From LMUY01 sp965276785 (GTDB taxonomy: Bacteria > Pseudomonadota > Alphaproteobacteria > Acetobacterales > Acetobacteraceae): DNA of 64,000 bases. A model generated the notes under the pieces. It did not search any database. It was not told the origin of the DNA and was given only the letters and a program-made list of their open reading frames with translations. Every line of letters begins with the position of its first letter. The first letter of the stretch is position 1. Positions 1 through 8,676 of the stretch are shown piece after piece. The position numbers and the translations under genes are program-made. The stretch covers positions 1,116,001 to 1,180,000 of the forward strand of contig OZ255629.1 of the NCBI GenBank assembly GCA_965276785.1, in the 5' to 3' direction.

Positions 1-1
1 C

Positions 2-187
2 TACACCGCCGAGTTGGGGCGCTTCGGTGATCTGACGCGAAACCGGATCCCGTTGCTATATGAGCCAAACCGACTGATTGAGCTTCTCCGGCATCAAAAC
101 CGGCACAGTTTGCGACGCCGCCTTTCACGTCCCGGGGCGCCGATCAAGCGTATCATCAGCGACAGCTTTCGTCGGCTGGGAGTTTGA
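2..187 (+). CDS. C-terminal end of an unidentified protein (5' end outside window)
   Basis: An open frame runs in from the left edge and stops at TGA 185-187, giving the last 61 residues of a protein. The tail is basic and arginine-rich (RRRLSRPG, then a C-terminal FRRLGV) and holds no motif that I recognise. It lies just upstream of, and on the same strand as, a glycosyltransferase, so a role in exopolysaccharide synthesis is likely by context only. No function is assigned. Confidence 0.55.
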   Translation, partial: YTAELGRFGDLTRNRIPLLYEPNRLIELLRHQNRHSLRRRLSRPGAPIKRIISDSFRRLGV

Positions 188-225
188 TGTGGTTGGTGTG
201 ATTTCGCCCTGCTAGGATCGCAGGT

Positions 226-1485
226 TTGACGGCATCAGACCGTTCCCAGTCAGAATCCGGATTGCTCGTTAGCCGGGCTCCTCTGCTCGCCGGCTTGCCG
301 GAAGCTCTGACGGCTTCCAACCCGGCGCCGGTCGGGCGACGCTACCGTATGCTCACGCCTTTGTATGGGTCGCTCCGCCAGTCGTTTAGCGGCACGACGT
401 GGTATCTCGGGCAAGCCGGCATGGGAGAAGGCGTTCTGGATGGAGCGTTCACGCTGAATATGTCTGGCAGGACGAACCTGCACCTGCAGACGGCGGGTGC
501 GTTTTGGAAGGCCAGCCGATTGCTTCGCCAGCAAAAGGCGGGCGGCTACAAATTTGTTGCATCGTTTTACGACATCTTATGGTCACAACACATCCATCGC
601 TTTCGCGGTACGCTGGTGCTGAACAACACGCAAATTTTCGGGACGACATTCTTACGTCGGTACGAGCGCTTTGACATCGTACCTTGCTTTTACATCGACG
701 GCACGTTGACTGACTACTTCTACGGGTATGGCGAGGTCGAACAGCAGACGATCGGCGCAGATATCGTGCGCCGGGCGATTTGCCTTGAGCGGGAGAGTTA
801 TCAGCGGGCCGCATGCGTCATCACCATGAGCCAGGCAGCTCAACGGAGCCTGATCCAGAATTATGGCGTTCCAGTTGACCGCGTGGCAGTGGTGACGCCG
901 GGCGCCAACATAGATGACGAGTATATCCCACCGCCCTCCTCGCACATCGGTTGGCACGGGCCGGAGTTCGTGTTGGGTTTCGTTGGGCTGTTTCCGCTGC
1001 GCAAAGGGTTGGACAAGCTCGCCGCTGCCGTGCGCCTGCTGCGCGGTCGCGGCCGGCCGATCCGACTGCGCGTCATCGGCCGCTGCACGGACGAGATCGC
1101 CGCCATGGACGGGGTGGACTTCCTTGGTGCCATCGACAAAGCCACGTCAGCCGAGCAGTTCGTCTCCGCCATCCGAACGGTCGATCTCGGCTGCCAGCTC
1201 TCGCGCGCTGAGTTGCTGGGCATCGCCGTGTTGGAGTTCCTGCGGGTGGGCGTGCCGGTGATGGCAACCGCCGTTGGCGGGGTGCCGGACGTGCTGCGGG
1301 ACGGCGGTGGGCTGTTGCTGCCCGCCGATGTGACGGCCGAAGCCGTCGCCGAGGCGCTGCAGGCCTTGATGGACGATAGCGCACGCTACAACGCGCTGCG
1401 GCAGACAGCCGCCGCACGATCCGGCTGGGCGAGCTGGCGGCGCGCGGCAAGACAGATCGATGCGGCGCTAGCCCCGCTCGGCTGA
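226..1485 (+). CDS. glycosyltransferase, GT4-like
   Basis: A 419-residue protein whose second half has the GT-B fold pattern of retaining GT4 enzymes: a GFVGLFPLRKGLD strand-loop, then LRVIGR, then the nucleotide-sugar region ELLGIAVLEFLRVGVPVMATAVGGVPDVL near residues 330-355. The expected role is cytoplasmic transfer of a sugar from a nucleotide donor to a lipid-linked exopolysaccharide intermediate; donor and acceptor cannot be read from sequence. The start used is TTG 226. The next in-frame ATG is about 41 codons downstream and would remove part of the N-terminal domain, so the start is uncertain. The gene ends 18 bp inside the convergent glycosyltransferase on the other strand. Confidence 0.85.
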   Translation: MTASDRSQSESGLLVSRAPLLAGLPEALTASNPAPVGRRYRMLTPLYGSLRQSFSGTTWYLGQAGMGEGVLDGAFTLNMSGRTNLHLQTAGAFWKASRLLRQQKAGGYKFVASFYDILWSQHIHRFRGTLVLNNTQIFGTTFLRRYERFDIVPCFYIDGTLTDYFYGYGEVEQQTIGADIVRRAICLERESYQRAACVITMSQAAQRSLIQNYGVPVDRVAVVTPGANIDDEYIPPPSSHIGWHGPEFVLGFVGLFPLRKGLDKLAAAVRLLRGRGRPIRLRVIGRCTDEIAAMDGVDFLGAIDKATSAEQFVSAIRTVDLGCQLSRAELLGIAVLEFLRVGVPVMATAVGGVPDVLRDGGGLLLPADVTAEAVAEALQALMDDSARYNALRQTAAARSGWASWRRAARQIDAALAPLG

Positions 1486-2544
1486 GCCGCCGCCGGCCGC
1501 CCGTGCCGCTGCGTCCAGCAGGGTGCCGGCCACGGCGTCCCAGCGAAACTGCTTCGCGCAGGCTTGCTGAAAGGCGACGAACCGCCGGCGCAACTCGCAC
1601 GCGGGCATGTGCGCAAGCTCCGCCACATGCCGCGCGATGTCGGCCACACTGGACAGGGTTCGGATGAACAGGCCGTGGTCAGCCAGATGGGCGAAGTCCG
1701 CCGTCACGTCGGTGAAGGACAGCACGATCTGGTTGTCGGCAATATAGGCAAGGGTTTTCAGCTTGTGGCCGGCCTCAAAGCGGTCGGTGATGAGGCCGAA
1801 CCGCAGGGCAGCGCCGGCTTCTGCGGCACTCGGCAGCGGAGCCACCGGCATGAACTTGACGGCCGCGCCGGGCAGCTTGGCGGCCCGAACGACGAGCCGG
1901 GGAGTGACGCCGGCATACTCTTGCGCAAATCGCACGGCGTCGCGATGCTTCGGCCGCCAGTCGTAGGTTCCGGTGATGACAAGTTCCGGCACGAGCAGCG
2001 CCTCCGGGCTGAGCGGCGTCGCCGGCGGCATGCCCGGCGGCAGCCAGAGCAGCCGTGGAGGGTCGGGCAGGGTGGCAAGGTAGGCCAGGTCGGGCCGCGA
2101 CAGCGCGGCGATGGCTGACAAGGTTTTACCCGAGTAGCGCCGCCGCTCCCAAACCCGCGCGCGTGCCGCAGCGAGCGTCGCAAGCACGTTGCCGGGAAAC
2201 ATCTGCGGCAACGCGCGGCTGGTGATATTGTGCAGGATGAGGAGCACGGGGCAGCGCAAGCCGAACCCCAGCGTGTCGAACGGCTCCCACGAGCAGACCG
2301 CCACGTCGCACCTTTGGCTTGCCGCGACGGCCGCCGCCCGGTTCGTGGCGCTGGCATAGTGTGCCCGGTAATGTGGCTGGCCCGCAGCGAGGTTGAGGAC
2401 TTCGGCAGCGCGGCTCACCCGCGCCGGGTGAACAAGCTCGATGGTCGCTCCACGGCGACGGCAAGCGGCAATGGTTTTGCGGTCGAACACCTCATCGCCG
2501 GCTTGGCCGTCAACCGCTTGTTTGCCAATCCAAAGGATGCGCAT
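1468..2544 (-). CDS. glycosyltransferase family protein (GT4-like, divergent)
   Basis: A 358-residue protein starting MRILWIGK, the usual first beta-strand of a GT-B glycosyltransferase. Further in there is a polyproline LLWLPPGMPP loop and VITGTYDWRPKHRDAV, a donor-domain start common in GT4 members. The C-terminal region has FEAGHKLKTLAYIADNQIVLS, where classical members have the E-x7-E type motif. ATG 2544 has a GAGG ribosome binding site six bases upstream. The gene is convergent with the preceding glycosyltransferase and overlaps it by 18 bp. It is divergent from the GH16 glycanase gene, so 2545-2755 should carry both promoters. The exact sugar is unknown. Confidence 0.75.
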   Translation of the reverse strand: MRILWIGKQAVDGQAGDEVFDRKTIAACRRRGATIELVHPARVSRAAEVLNLAAGQPHYRAHYASATNRAAAVAASQRCDVAVCSWEPFDTLGFGLRCPVLLILHNITSRALPQMFPGNVLATLAAARARVWERRRYSGKTLSAIAALSRPDLAYLATLPDPPRLLWLPPGMPPATPLSPEALLVPELVITGTYDWRPKHRDAVRFAQEYAGVTPRLVVRAAKLPGAAVKFMPVAPLPSAAEAGAALRFGLITDRFEAGHKLKTLAYIADNQIVLSFTDVTADFAHLADHGLFIRTLSSVADIARHVAELAHMPACELRRRFVAFQQACAKQFRWDAVAGTLLDAAARAAGGGSAERG

Positions 2545-2699
2545 GGTTCACCTCGCCGGCGGCGGATATAGCGCCCGAGGCCGCGGTCCGAAACAGCGAC
2601 GTTATTTGCTCGTCCCGCTGCGTCAAAACTGAACGATGCGCTTGTTCGTCCGGCAATTGATCGCAAAGTTATACGATCGTCCTATTTCATTAACGTAAG

Positions 2700-2709
2700 A
2701 GAACGTTCT
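2700..2709. promoter_or_regulatory. 10-bp perfect palindrome upstream of the GH16 gene
   Basis: AGAACGTTCT reads the same on both strands and sits about 47 bp before the GTG of the glycanase gene, in the divergent intergenic space, with TTAACGT just before it. This is a plausible operator for a dimeric regulator, but a 10-bp palindrome can also occur by chance. Confidence 0.25.
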
Positions 2710-2755
2710 TCCGTTTAGCCAGCCGCCTTGTCACGCGACACAAGGGGCACTCCGG

Positions 2756-3724
2756 GTGAGACACATCATTCTTGCAAGCGCAGCATGCTTTTGCATGTTG
2801 ACTTCGGCGTATGGGCAGACGACCAACGCGAGCGCACCCCCCAGTCTCGCCGGCGCCACGCCCACGCTGGACCTCGACGTCAACACGCTGGTCAATGGGA
2901 AGTTCTCGTCTGGCGAACAGCCGTGGTGGGCGGGCTATCAGCTCGCACCGCAGCCGCTCAGCTCGCCTCATTTCGCATTGTCGCTCGGGTTGCCGCCCAA
3001 TGCGGCCTATCCTGCCTCCAAGGCGTTAGCGGCTGCGTCCTATTGGTCCGGCTACTATGGCGAGTATGAGGTCTATCCTAATTACGATACGGTCTTGGCA
3101 CTTGTCTCGGCCGGAATGGCGTCGCCGCTCGGGCTAAGCAGCGGCAGCATCGATCTCACCGCCTCGCTCATGCCTGCAGGGCTCGCGACGACGTTGCCGG
3201 CGAACCTCGCTGGTCGGCGCTACATGTCGGGCGCGTTCAACACGTACCCGTTCAGCCAGCTCTATGGCTACTTCGAAATCACCGCGCGCCTGCCAAGCGG
3301 GCAGGCAGAGTTTCCGGCGTTTTGGCTGGTTCCGGAGAACATGAACACCGGCATCGATACCGAGATCGACATCATGGAGGGGCAAGGCAGCAACAGCTCG
3401 GTCTATTGGACGACGCTCCATTCGCGGGACTATGCCACGGGCGGAGGCACCAGCGGCCAACTCGGTGCGGTCGTTCCGGCGGGGACGGATCTGTCGAAGG
3501 CTTATCATCGTTATGGTGTCGACTGGCAGGCAAGCCGCACCACCTTCTATCTCGATGATACGGCGGTCTTTTCCGCGGCCACCCCGTCGGACATGCACGT
3601 CCCGATGTACATAATAGCAAACCTCGCGCTTGGCGGCTGGCTGGGCGGCCCGAGTAGCACTACGCCCGCGAGTGCCGCCTTCAGCATTTCCTCGCTCCGC
3701 GTCTGGCAGCTGCGGGCGCAGTAG
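2756..3724 (+). CDS. secreted glycoside hydrolase family 16 (beta-glucanase type)
   Basis: A 322-residue protein with a cleavable signal peptide (residues 1-20, ending SAYG-QT). The GH16 active-site signature T-E-I-D-I-M-E is at residues 202-208, giving Glu203 as nucleophile and Glu208 as acid/base. The family's YGYFEITARLPSGQAEFPAFWL strand lies just before it. GH16 enzymes cleave beta-1,3/1,4-glucans or galactans with retention. In exopolysaccharide loci such as exoK/exsH of succinoglycan they trim the polymer outside the cell. The start is GTG 2756, with AAGGGG about ten bases upstream. The substrate is likely the polymer made by the surrounding genes (inference). Confidence 0.88.
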   Translation: MRHIILASAACFCMLTSAYGQTTNASAPPSLAGATPTLDLDVNTLVNGKFSSGEQPWWAGYQLAPQPLSSPHFALSLGLPPNAAYPASKALAAASYWSGYYGEYEVYPNYDTVLALVSAGMASPLGLSSGSIDLTASLMPAGLATTLPANLAGRRYMSGAFNTYPFSQLYGYFEITARLPSGQAEFPAFWLVPENMNTGIDTEIDIMEGQGSNSSVYWTTLHSRDYATGGGTSGQLGAVVPAGTDLSKAYHRYGVDWQASRTTFYLDDTAVFSAATPSDMHVPMYIIANLALGGWLGGPSSTTPASAAFSISSLRVWQLRAQ

Positions 3725-3811
3725 CTGCAGGTTGCCCGGCGGCTCGATTTAGGGCCTGGGCGCTGCAAGCTCGTCCTCCTATAGTGCGCACGCTTGCGCG
3801 GGGAGGACGGG

Positions 3812-4417
3812 GTGCCGAACGATGCTGGTAACGTCGATGTCGAGCGTTATGAGCCGCTCGTGCAAGACTTGGCCAACAGCCGCCTGCCGCCAGGGTTTCG
3901 CGGCCGCTCCGCAGCGTTCGTACAGCTATGGTGGATTGCGCAAGCATTGTTGGTGCATCCGTCACCGCAGGTTCTCTACGGGTGGCGGCGGTTCGTGCTG
4001 CGCTTGTTCGGCGCCAAGCTCGGTGTCGATGTCAGGATCCGCCCGTCGGCGCGAATCACCTATCCCTGGAAGGTCGAAATCGGCGATCACAGTTGGATCG
4101 GCGATCATGTGGAACTGTACTCGCTCGGACCGATCCGGATCGGTAGCAACGCAGTGGTCTCCCAAGGCAGTTATTTGTGCGCCGGGACGCATGATCACCA
4201 CGATCGGTTGTTCACCCTCCAAGGCGCCTCGATTACAATCGCAAACGAAGCCTGGATTGCCGCGCAGTGCTTCATTGCTCCAGGCGTCGCGATCGGGGCC
4301 GGTGCAGTGGTGGGCGCGCGGTCACTTGTGCTGAGCGACGTGCCTGCCGGCATGCTGGCGGCAGGCCACCCAGCACGGATCAGGGGCCGGCGTGACGGTC
4401 TCACTGCATCGCCATGA
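3812..4417 (+). CDS. WcaF-like hexapeptide-repeat acyltransferase
   Basis: A 201-residue protein of the left-handed beta-helix acetyltransferase family. Hexapeptide turns run from about residue 70 (VRIRPSARI, VEIGDHSWIGDHVEL, IRIGSNAVVSQGSYLCAGTHDHHD) to IAPGVAIGAGAVVGARSLV. The GTHDHHD stretch carries the catalytic histidine expected of this group, and the arrangement matches the WcaF acetyltransferases of colanic acid synthesis. The probable role is O-acetylation of an exopolysaccharide repeat unit from acetyl-CoA. An upstream TTG at 3794 is in frame, but GTG 3812 is preferred because GGAGGA lies six to eight bases before it. It is followed by a 314-bp gap. Confidence 0.85.
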   Translation: MPNDAGNVDVERYEPLVQDLANSRLPPGFRGRSAAFVQLWWIAQALLVHPSPQVLYGWRRFVLRLFGAKLGVDVRIRPSARITYPWKVEIGDHSWIGDHVELYSLGPIRIGSNAVVSQGSYLCAGTHDHHDRLFTLQGASITIANEAWIAAQCFIAPGVAIGAGAVVGARSLVLSDVPAGMLAAGHPARIRGRRDGLTASP

Positions 4418-4731
4418 GCGAGTTCGCCCGGTCGCGCCCGAACTGCCCTTGAGCGGGTTGCAGCAAGAGCGCTTGCTGCTCGCGTGCCACTGACGACGAT
4501 GCCGAAGCGCGTATGCGACCGGTCGCAGGTCGCTGGATGCGTCACTCGCGTGAACAATGTTGCTGCGCCGCGAGAAAAATGCCGCACTGCGCAACTGCAT
4601 TGTTGACACGTTAACGTTTCTCTAATAGGCAGGTCACGCAAAAGGCGATCAGTAGGCGCGGCGCTCCCGTAGGACTTTGGGGCGCGCGGCAAAGACCTGC
4701 GATGGCTCTCCACAAAACATGGAGAATCAAG
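4418..4731. other. 314-bp intergenic region upstream of the sugar transferase gene
   Basis: No convincing gene. It contains a perfect 10-bp palindrome ACGTTAACGT at 4608-4617, overlapping the TTGACA at 4603-4608. A TAATAG lies 14 bases beyond that TTGACA, which is too close for a standard sigma-70 promoter. The region probably holds the promoter of the sugar transferase transcript; nothing else is recognisable. Confidence 0.4.
4608..4617. promoter_or_regulatory. 10-bp perfect palindrome upstream of the sugar transferase gene
   Basis: ACGTTAACGT shares TTAACGT with the palindromic region upstream of the GH16 gene and overlaps a TTGACA box. It is a candidate operator for coordinated exopolysaccharide control; the evidence is pattern only. 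Confidence 0.25.
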
Positions 4732-5418
4732 ATGAGCGGGATTGCTGTTGCGGACTCCTCAAGCAGGGCTGATGTTACACTAACGCCCTCTCCGCGTTCG
4801 TTTACACTGTCAGTAAAAAGAAAGCTTGATATCAGCGTCGGAGCGATACTGCTTCTTACAGTTCTGCCGCTCTTTTTGCTCATCGTATGTTTGATAAAAC
4901 TGTTTGACCGTAGCCCAGTCTTCTATCGGCATCTGCGAATCGGCCGGAATGGGCGGCCGTTTCACTGTCTGAAGTTTCGCACTATGCGATCCGATGCCGA
5001 CGTTCGTCTGCGGGACTTGCTGCAGACGTCTCCCGAAATGCGGGCGGAATGGCAGGCCACCGGGAAGCTGAAATACGACCCGCGGGTGACGCGGATCGGG
5101 CATCTCTTGCGCAAAACGTCGCTGGACGAGTTGCCGCAAGTCATAAACGTCCTGCGCGGCGATATGAGCCTCGTCGGGCCGAGGCCGGTTGTCCAATCCG
5201 AAATCGACTTGCACTATCATGGTGCCGCGCGCGCCGCTTATTTTGCAGTGCGGCCAGGCATTACCGGATTGTGGCAGGTGAGCGGCCGCTCCGATGCTGG
5301 TTACGAGCGCCGTGTCGAGCTGGATGCTGAATATGTGCGCACGTTGTCAGTCTCCAGGGATATTGCCTTGCTTGTCCGCACAATCCTGGTCGTTCTTGCT
5401 TGCAACGGCGCCTATTAA
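4732..5418 (+). CDS. undecaprenyl-phosphate sugar phosphotransferase (initiating bacterial sugar transferase)
   Basis: A 228-residue member of the ExoY/WcaJ bacterial sugar transferase family. One hydrophobic segment follows KRKLDISVGA (residues about 30-55). Then come the catalytic-domain signatures F-H-C-L-K-F-R-T-M, LRKTSLDELPQ-INVLRGDMSLVGPRP and VRPGITGLWQVSGR, ending in NGAY. It transfers a hexose-1-phosphate from a nucleotide sugar to undecaprenyl phosphate at the inner membrane, the first committed step of repeat-unit assembly. ATG 4732 is preferred over the in-frame ATG 4702 because GGAGAA lies about six bases before it. The short form without the N-terminal membrane domain is as in ExoY. 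Confidence 0.93.
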   Translation: MSGIAVADSSSRADVTLTPSPRSFTLSVKRKLDISVGAILLLTVLPLFLLIVCLIKLFDRSPVFYRHLRIGRNGRPFHCLKFRTMRSDADVRLRDLLQTSPEMRAEWQATGKLKYDPRVTRIGHLLRKTSLDELPQVINVLRGDMSLVGPRPVVQSEIDLHYHGAARAAYFAVRPGITGLWQVSGRSDAGYERRVELDAEYVRTLSVSRDIALLVRTILVVLACNGAY

Positions 5419-5486
5419 AACGCGCCTCGTCTTAGCACTTTGCTGCCGCGTCAATCCTTGTTACTCTTGCTAGCGGGTGGGTAAAA

Positions 5487-6476
5487 ATGACCAAGTCGGT
5501 GTTGGTGTGCGGTGCAGGGGGTTTTATTGGTGGCCACTTGGTAAAGCGGCTCCGCGAAGAAGGCTGCTGGGTGCGCGGCGTCGACATCAAGGATCACGAG
5601 CACGCGCCGTCGGCAGCCAACGAGTTCGTCCGAGGCGACCTGCGCGACCAGCGTGTCGTCGCCGACGTGCTCGACCAGCCGTTTGACGAGGTCTACCAAC
5701 TCGCCGCCGACATGGGCGGCGCCGGCTATATCTTCAGCGGTGACCACGACGCCGACGTGATGCACAACTCGGCCACAATCAACCTCAACGTGGTGGACCG
5801 CTGCCAAAAGCTCGCCGTCCGGCGCGTGTTCTACTCATCATCGGCGTGCATCTATCCCGCCTACAACCAGCTTGACCCGGACAATCCGGAATGCTCGGAA
5901 GCCTCCGCCTATCCAGCGGCGCCGGATAGCGAATATGGCTGGGAGAAGCTGTTTAGCGAGCGGCTTTACATGAGCTATCAGCGCAATTACGGACTGGACG
6001 TCCACATCGCTCGCTACCACAACATCTTCGGTCCTGAGGGAACCTGGGTCGGCGGGCGCGAGAAGGCGCCGGCGGCGATCTGCCGCAAGGTCGCTCTGGC
6101 GGCGCAGGACGGCGAGGTGGAAATCTGGGGCGATGGCTGCCAGACGCGCTCGTTCCTCTATGTAGACGAGTGTCTCGAAGGGACGTTGCGCTTGCTGCGC
6201 TCCGACACGATGGGTCCGGTGAATATCGGCTCGGAAGAAACCGTCACGATCAACCAGCTGGTCGACATTGTCGCCGACATCGCCGGCAAGCGGATTCGCA
6301 AGCGCCACATCACCGGGCCGCTCGGCGTGCGTGGCCGCACCTCTGACAACCGGCTGATCCGCGCCGAACTGGGCTGGGCGCCCAGCCGCAAGCTGCGTGA
6401 TGGCCTTGAAGCCACCTATGCTTGGGTGGTAGCACAAGTGGAGGCCGCGGCAGCGCCGATCAGCCAGGCGGCCTAA
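5487..6476 (+). CDS. GDP-mannose 3,5-epimerase (extended SDR)
   Basis: A 329-residue extended SDR with G-A-G-G-F-I-G at residues 9-15 for NAD binding. The rest follows plant GDP-mannose 3,5-epimerase closely: AADMGG (74-79), SSACIYP with Cys121, Y150-x3-K154, the RYHNIFGPEGTW segment, GGREKAPAA with Lys193, and QTRSFLYVDECLEG. In the plant enzyme the equivalents of Cys121 and Lys193 are the acid/base pair for C3/C5 epimerisation, giving GDP-L-galactose. The protein would supply a GDP-L-galactose or GDP-L-gulose donor for the polysaccharide. It follows the sugar transferase gene after 68 bp. Specificity is inferred from motif conservation. Confidence 0.88.
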   Translation: MTKSVLVCGAGGFIGGHLVKRLREEGCWVRGVDIKDHEHAPSAANEFVRGDLRDQRVVADVLDQPFDEVYQLAADMGGAGYIFSGDHDADVMHNSATINLNVVDRCQKLAVRRVFYSSSACIYPAYNQLDPDNPECSEASAYPAAPDSEYGWEKLFSERLYMSYQRNYGLDVHIARYHNIFGPEGTWVGGREKAPAAICRKVALAAQDGEVEIWGDGCQTRSFLYVDECLEGTLRLLRSDTMGPVNIGSEETVTINQLVDIVADIAGKRIRKRHITGPLGVRGRTSDNRLIRAELGWAPSRKLRDGLEATYAWVVAQVEAAAAPISQAA

Positions 6477-6551
6477 GCTGCGTTCGGGGCAGGCCGCTGC
6501 CGCCGTTCATGTCGTAGCGGGCCCGGCACCCTGCCTGTCGGGAGACGAGTG

Positions 6552-8645
6552 ATGGCCGCTAACACCACGATCGACCCGGCCATCCTTTTGCGACGATTGC
6601 TGCGCCGCAAGTGGTCCATCCTCCTGAGCGGCCTGCTTGGGGCGGGGCTGGCCTTGGCGGCGGCCGCAAGCATGCCGTTGCGATATGCCGCCACCGGCCT
6701 GCTGCTGACCAACCCGGCCGCGCCGGGCACGAGCGAGGCGAGCGACCGGCTGACGCAAGCCGACGTGTTGCGGTCCCCGTCGCTGCTGCTGGCGGTTGCC
6801 CAACAGCTTGATCTTGCCAGCCGGCCCGGGTTGGTGGCGCCATGGCGCACTCCAGCGATCCTCACGCGCCTCGCGACCGCAATCGCGCATGGCGCCAGGT
6901 CGCTCGCGCCGAGCAGCGCGCAAGACGCACCCGAAATCGACCAGTTGGGCGTGGCAGTGGACCATCTGCGCTCTCAACTCACGAGTACCACCAACGAAAG
7001 CAGCCGCGTCGTCGCCATCACCCTGCAGGCCGGCCAAGCCCAACTGGCGGCCGACGGGGTGAACGCGTTGATGCAGCAATACCTGGCTTACAACCGGGCG
7101 GCCCGCATGGCGAGCATAGGGCCGGCCTATGAGGAGTTGGATGCGCAGGCCAACGCCGCCGCACGGCAGGTGGAGCAGGCGGACGCGGCCATCGACCAAT
7201 TCCGCCAGCACCATGACGTAGTGAGCCTGCAGGCGGGCGTGCCGGCCGCGCTGCAGCTGAACGACCAGCAGGCTCGGCTGGCAGCCGCCAACCTCGACGT
7301 GGCGCAGGCAAAGGCCACGCTGGAGGCCAGCCAGCGGGCAGAGGGCAACGTCTCCTCCCCCGCATTGCAGACGCTGCGAGACCGCGAAACGGATGTGCTA
7401 CAACGGATTGCGTTGGCGACGCAGTTCGGCCCATCCAACCCCAAACGCATTGCTTTAGAGGACGAATTGCGGTCGGTGCGTTCGCAGATCGACGCCGAGC
7501 GGAGTAAGCTGCTGGCCGCCCTGCAGCGCGACGTGGACGTGGCGCAAGGCCGGGTTGCATCACTGGAGAGCACGATCGGCAGCGTGCAAGCCATCGCGGC
7601 CGGGGCGGGAAGCGCGCAGTTCGAAATGGCTCGGTTGATGCGCGAGGCGGACAGCAAGCGCGCGATCTACCAGGATCTGCGCTCCCGTGCGCAAACGCTG
7701 CGGATCGCGAGCCTGCAACTTCCCGAGCCGCAGATCGTGTCGCTGGCGACACCACCGCGGGCGCCCCAACCCGTGCGCAAGTCGTTGCTGCTTGGGCTGG
7801 GGTTTGCCGCCGGAGCCATATTCGCGGCCACGACCGTGCTGCTGCGCGCGGTTCTGGGCAAGAAGGTGATGTTCCCAAGCGAACTGGCGTTTGCCACCGG
7901 TATGCCCGCGCTCGGCAGCCTGCCGCGAATGACCCGGCACGATCGCCGCGGAACGGACTTTGCCATGGCGGGACTAGGCTCGCTCATCCCCGAGACGTTG
8001 CGAGGCATGCGGCTGACCCTCCAAGCGGACCGGCCCGACCGGCCGGCCAAGCTGGTGCTGATCACCTCTTCGGAAGCGCGCGAAGGCAAGACCACGGTGG
8101 CCGTTGCCATCGCCCGGCGGGCCGCGGCCGATGGCTTGCGCGTGCTCATTATCGATGCGGATTTGCGGCGGCCTTCGGTCGCCAAGGTGCTCGGCCTTCC
8201 GGTCACGACAAGCATGGAAGACACGTTGCTGCAGGGGGGCGACTTCGCCGCCAAAATGCAGACCGACCCGGTTTCCACGCTAGACTGCCTGATGGCGCGG
8301 GGCGACCACCCCAATCCCGCCCAGTTGCTGGGCTCGCCGCAGTTCAACGCGCTGATGCTCTACGCGCGGCAAACTTATGACATCGTCTTCGTCGATAGCC
8401 CGCCTGTGCTGCGCGTTTCCGATCCCATCATGCTGTCGCGCTGGGCCGACGTCATCGTGCTGGCCGTTCGCGCCAACAACACGACGCAAGCGATGGTAGG
8501 GGAGGCACTGAGCCGCTTTTCCAACGAGGCGCGCTCGCGGGTAATGACGTGTTTGACGCGCGCACCGATTTCCCGCGGCGACCGGGCGGGCTATTTCTCC
8601 GGCTACGGTCGCGCCACCTCTAAGTCGGACAGCCGACGCGCATAG
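6552..8645 (+). CDS. polysaccharide chain-length/tyrosine autokinase (Wzc/ExoP type)
   Basis: A 697-residue inner-membrane protein that fuses a Wzz chain-length domain to a BY-kinase. Membrane segments lie near residues 22-42 and 410-430, with a long periplasmic coiled-coil region between them. The kinase part has Walker A ITSSEAREGKTT (Lys513), Walker A' LIIDADLRRP (Asp535/Asp537) and Walker B IVFVDSPP (Asp615). Such proteins control polymerisation and export through the Wza-like channel by cycles of tail-tyrosine phosphorylation. The tail here is short, with only Tyr681 and Tyr685 near the end. ATG 6552 follows GGGAGA; a GTG one codon upstream is also possible. Confidence 0.92.
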   Translation: MAANTTIDPAILLRRLLRRKWSILLSGLLGAGLALAAAASMPLRYAATGLLLTNPAAPGTSEASDRLTQADVLRSPSLLLAVAQQLDLASRPGLVAPWRTPAILTRLATAIAHGARSLAPSSAQDAPEIDQLGVAVDHLRSQLTSTTNESSRVVAITLQAGQAQLAADGVNALMQQYLAYNRAARMASIGPAYEELDAQANAAARQVEQADAAIDQFRQHHDVVSLQAGVPAALQLNDQQARLAAANLDVAQAKATLEASQRAEGNVSSPALQTLRDRETDVLQRIALATQFGPSNPKRIALEDELRSVRSQIDAERSKLLAALQRDVDVAQGRVASLESTIGSVQAIAAGAGSAQFEMARLMREADSKRAIYQDLRSRAQTLRIASLQLPEPQIVSLATPPRAPQPVRKSLLLGLGFAAGAIFAATTVLLRAVLGKKVMFPSELAFATGMPALGSLPRMTRHDRRGTDFAMAGLGSLIPETLRGMRLTLQADRPDRPAKLVLITSSEAREGKTTVAVAIARRAAADGLRVLIIDADLRRPSVAKVLGLPVTTSMEDTLLQGGDFAAKMQTDPVSTLDCLMARGDHPNPAQLLGSPQFNALMLYARQTYDIVFVDSPPVLRVSDPIMLSRWADVIVLAVRANNTTQAMVGEALSRFSNEARSRVMTCLTRAPISRGDRAGYFSGYGRATSKSDSRRA

Positions 8646-8676
8646 TTTAGCCGCCGTACGTCTCACTCCGGACAAG

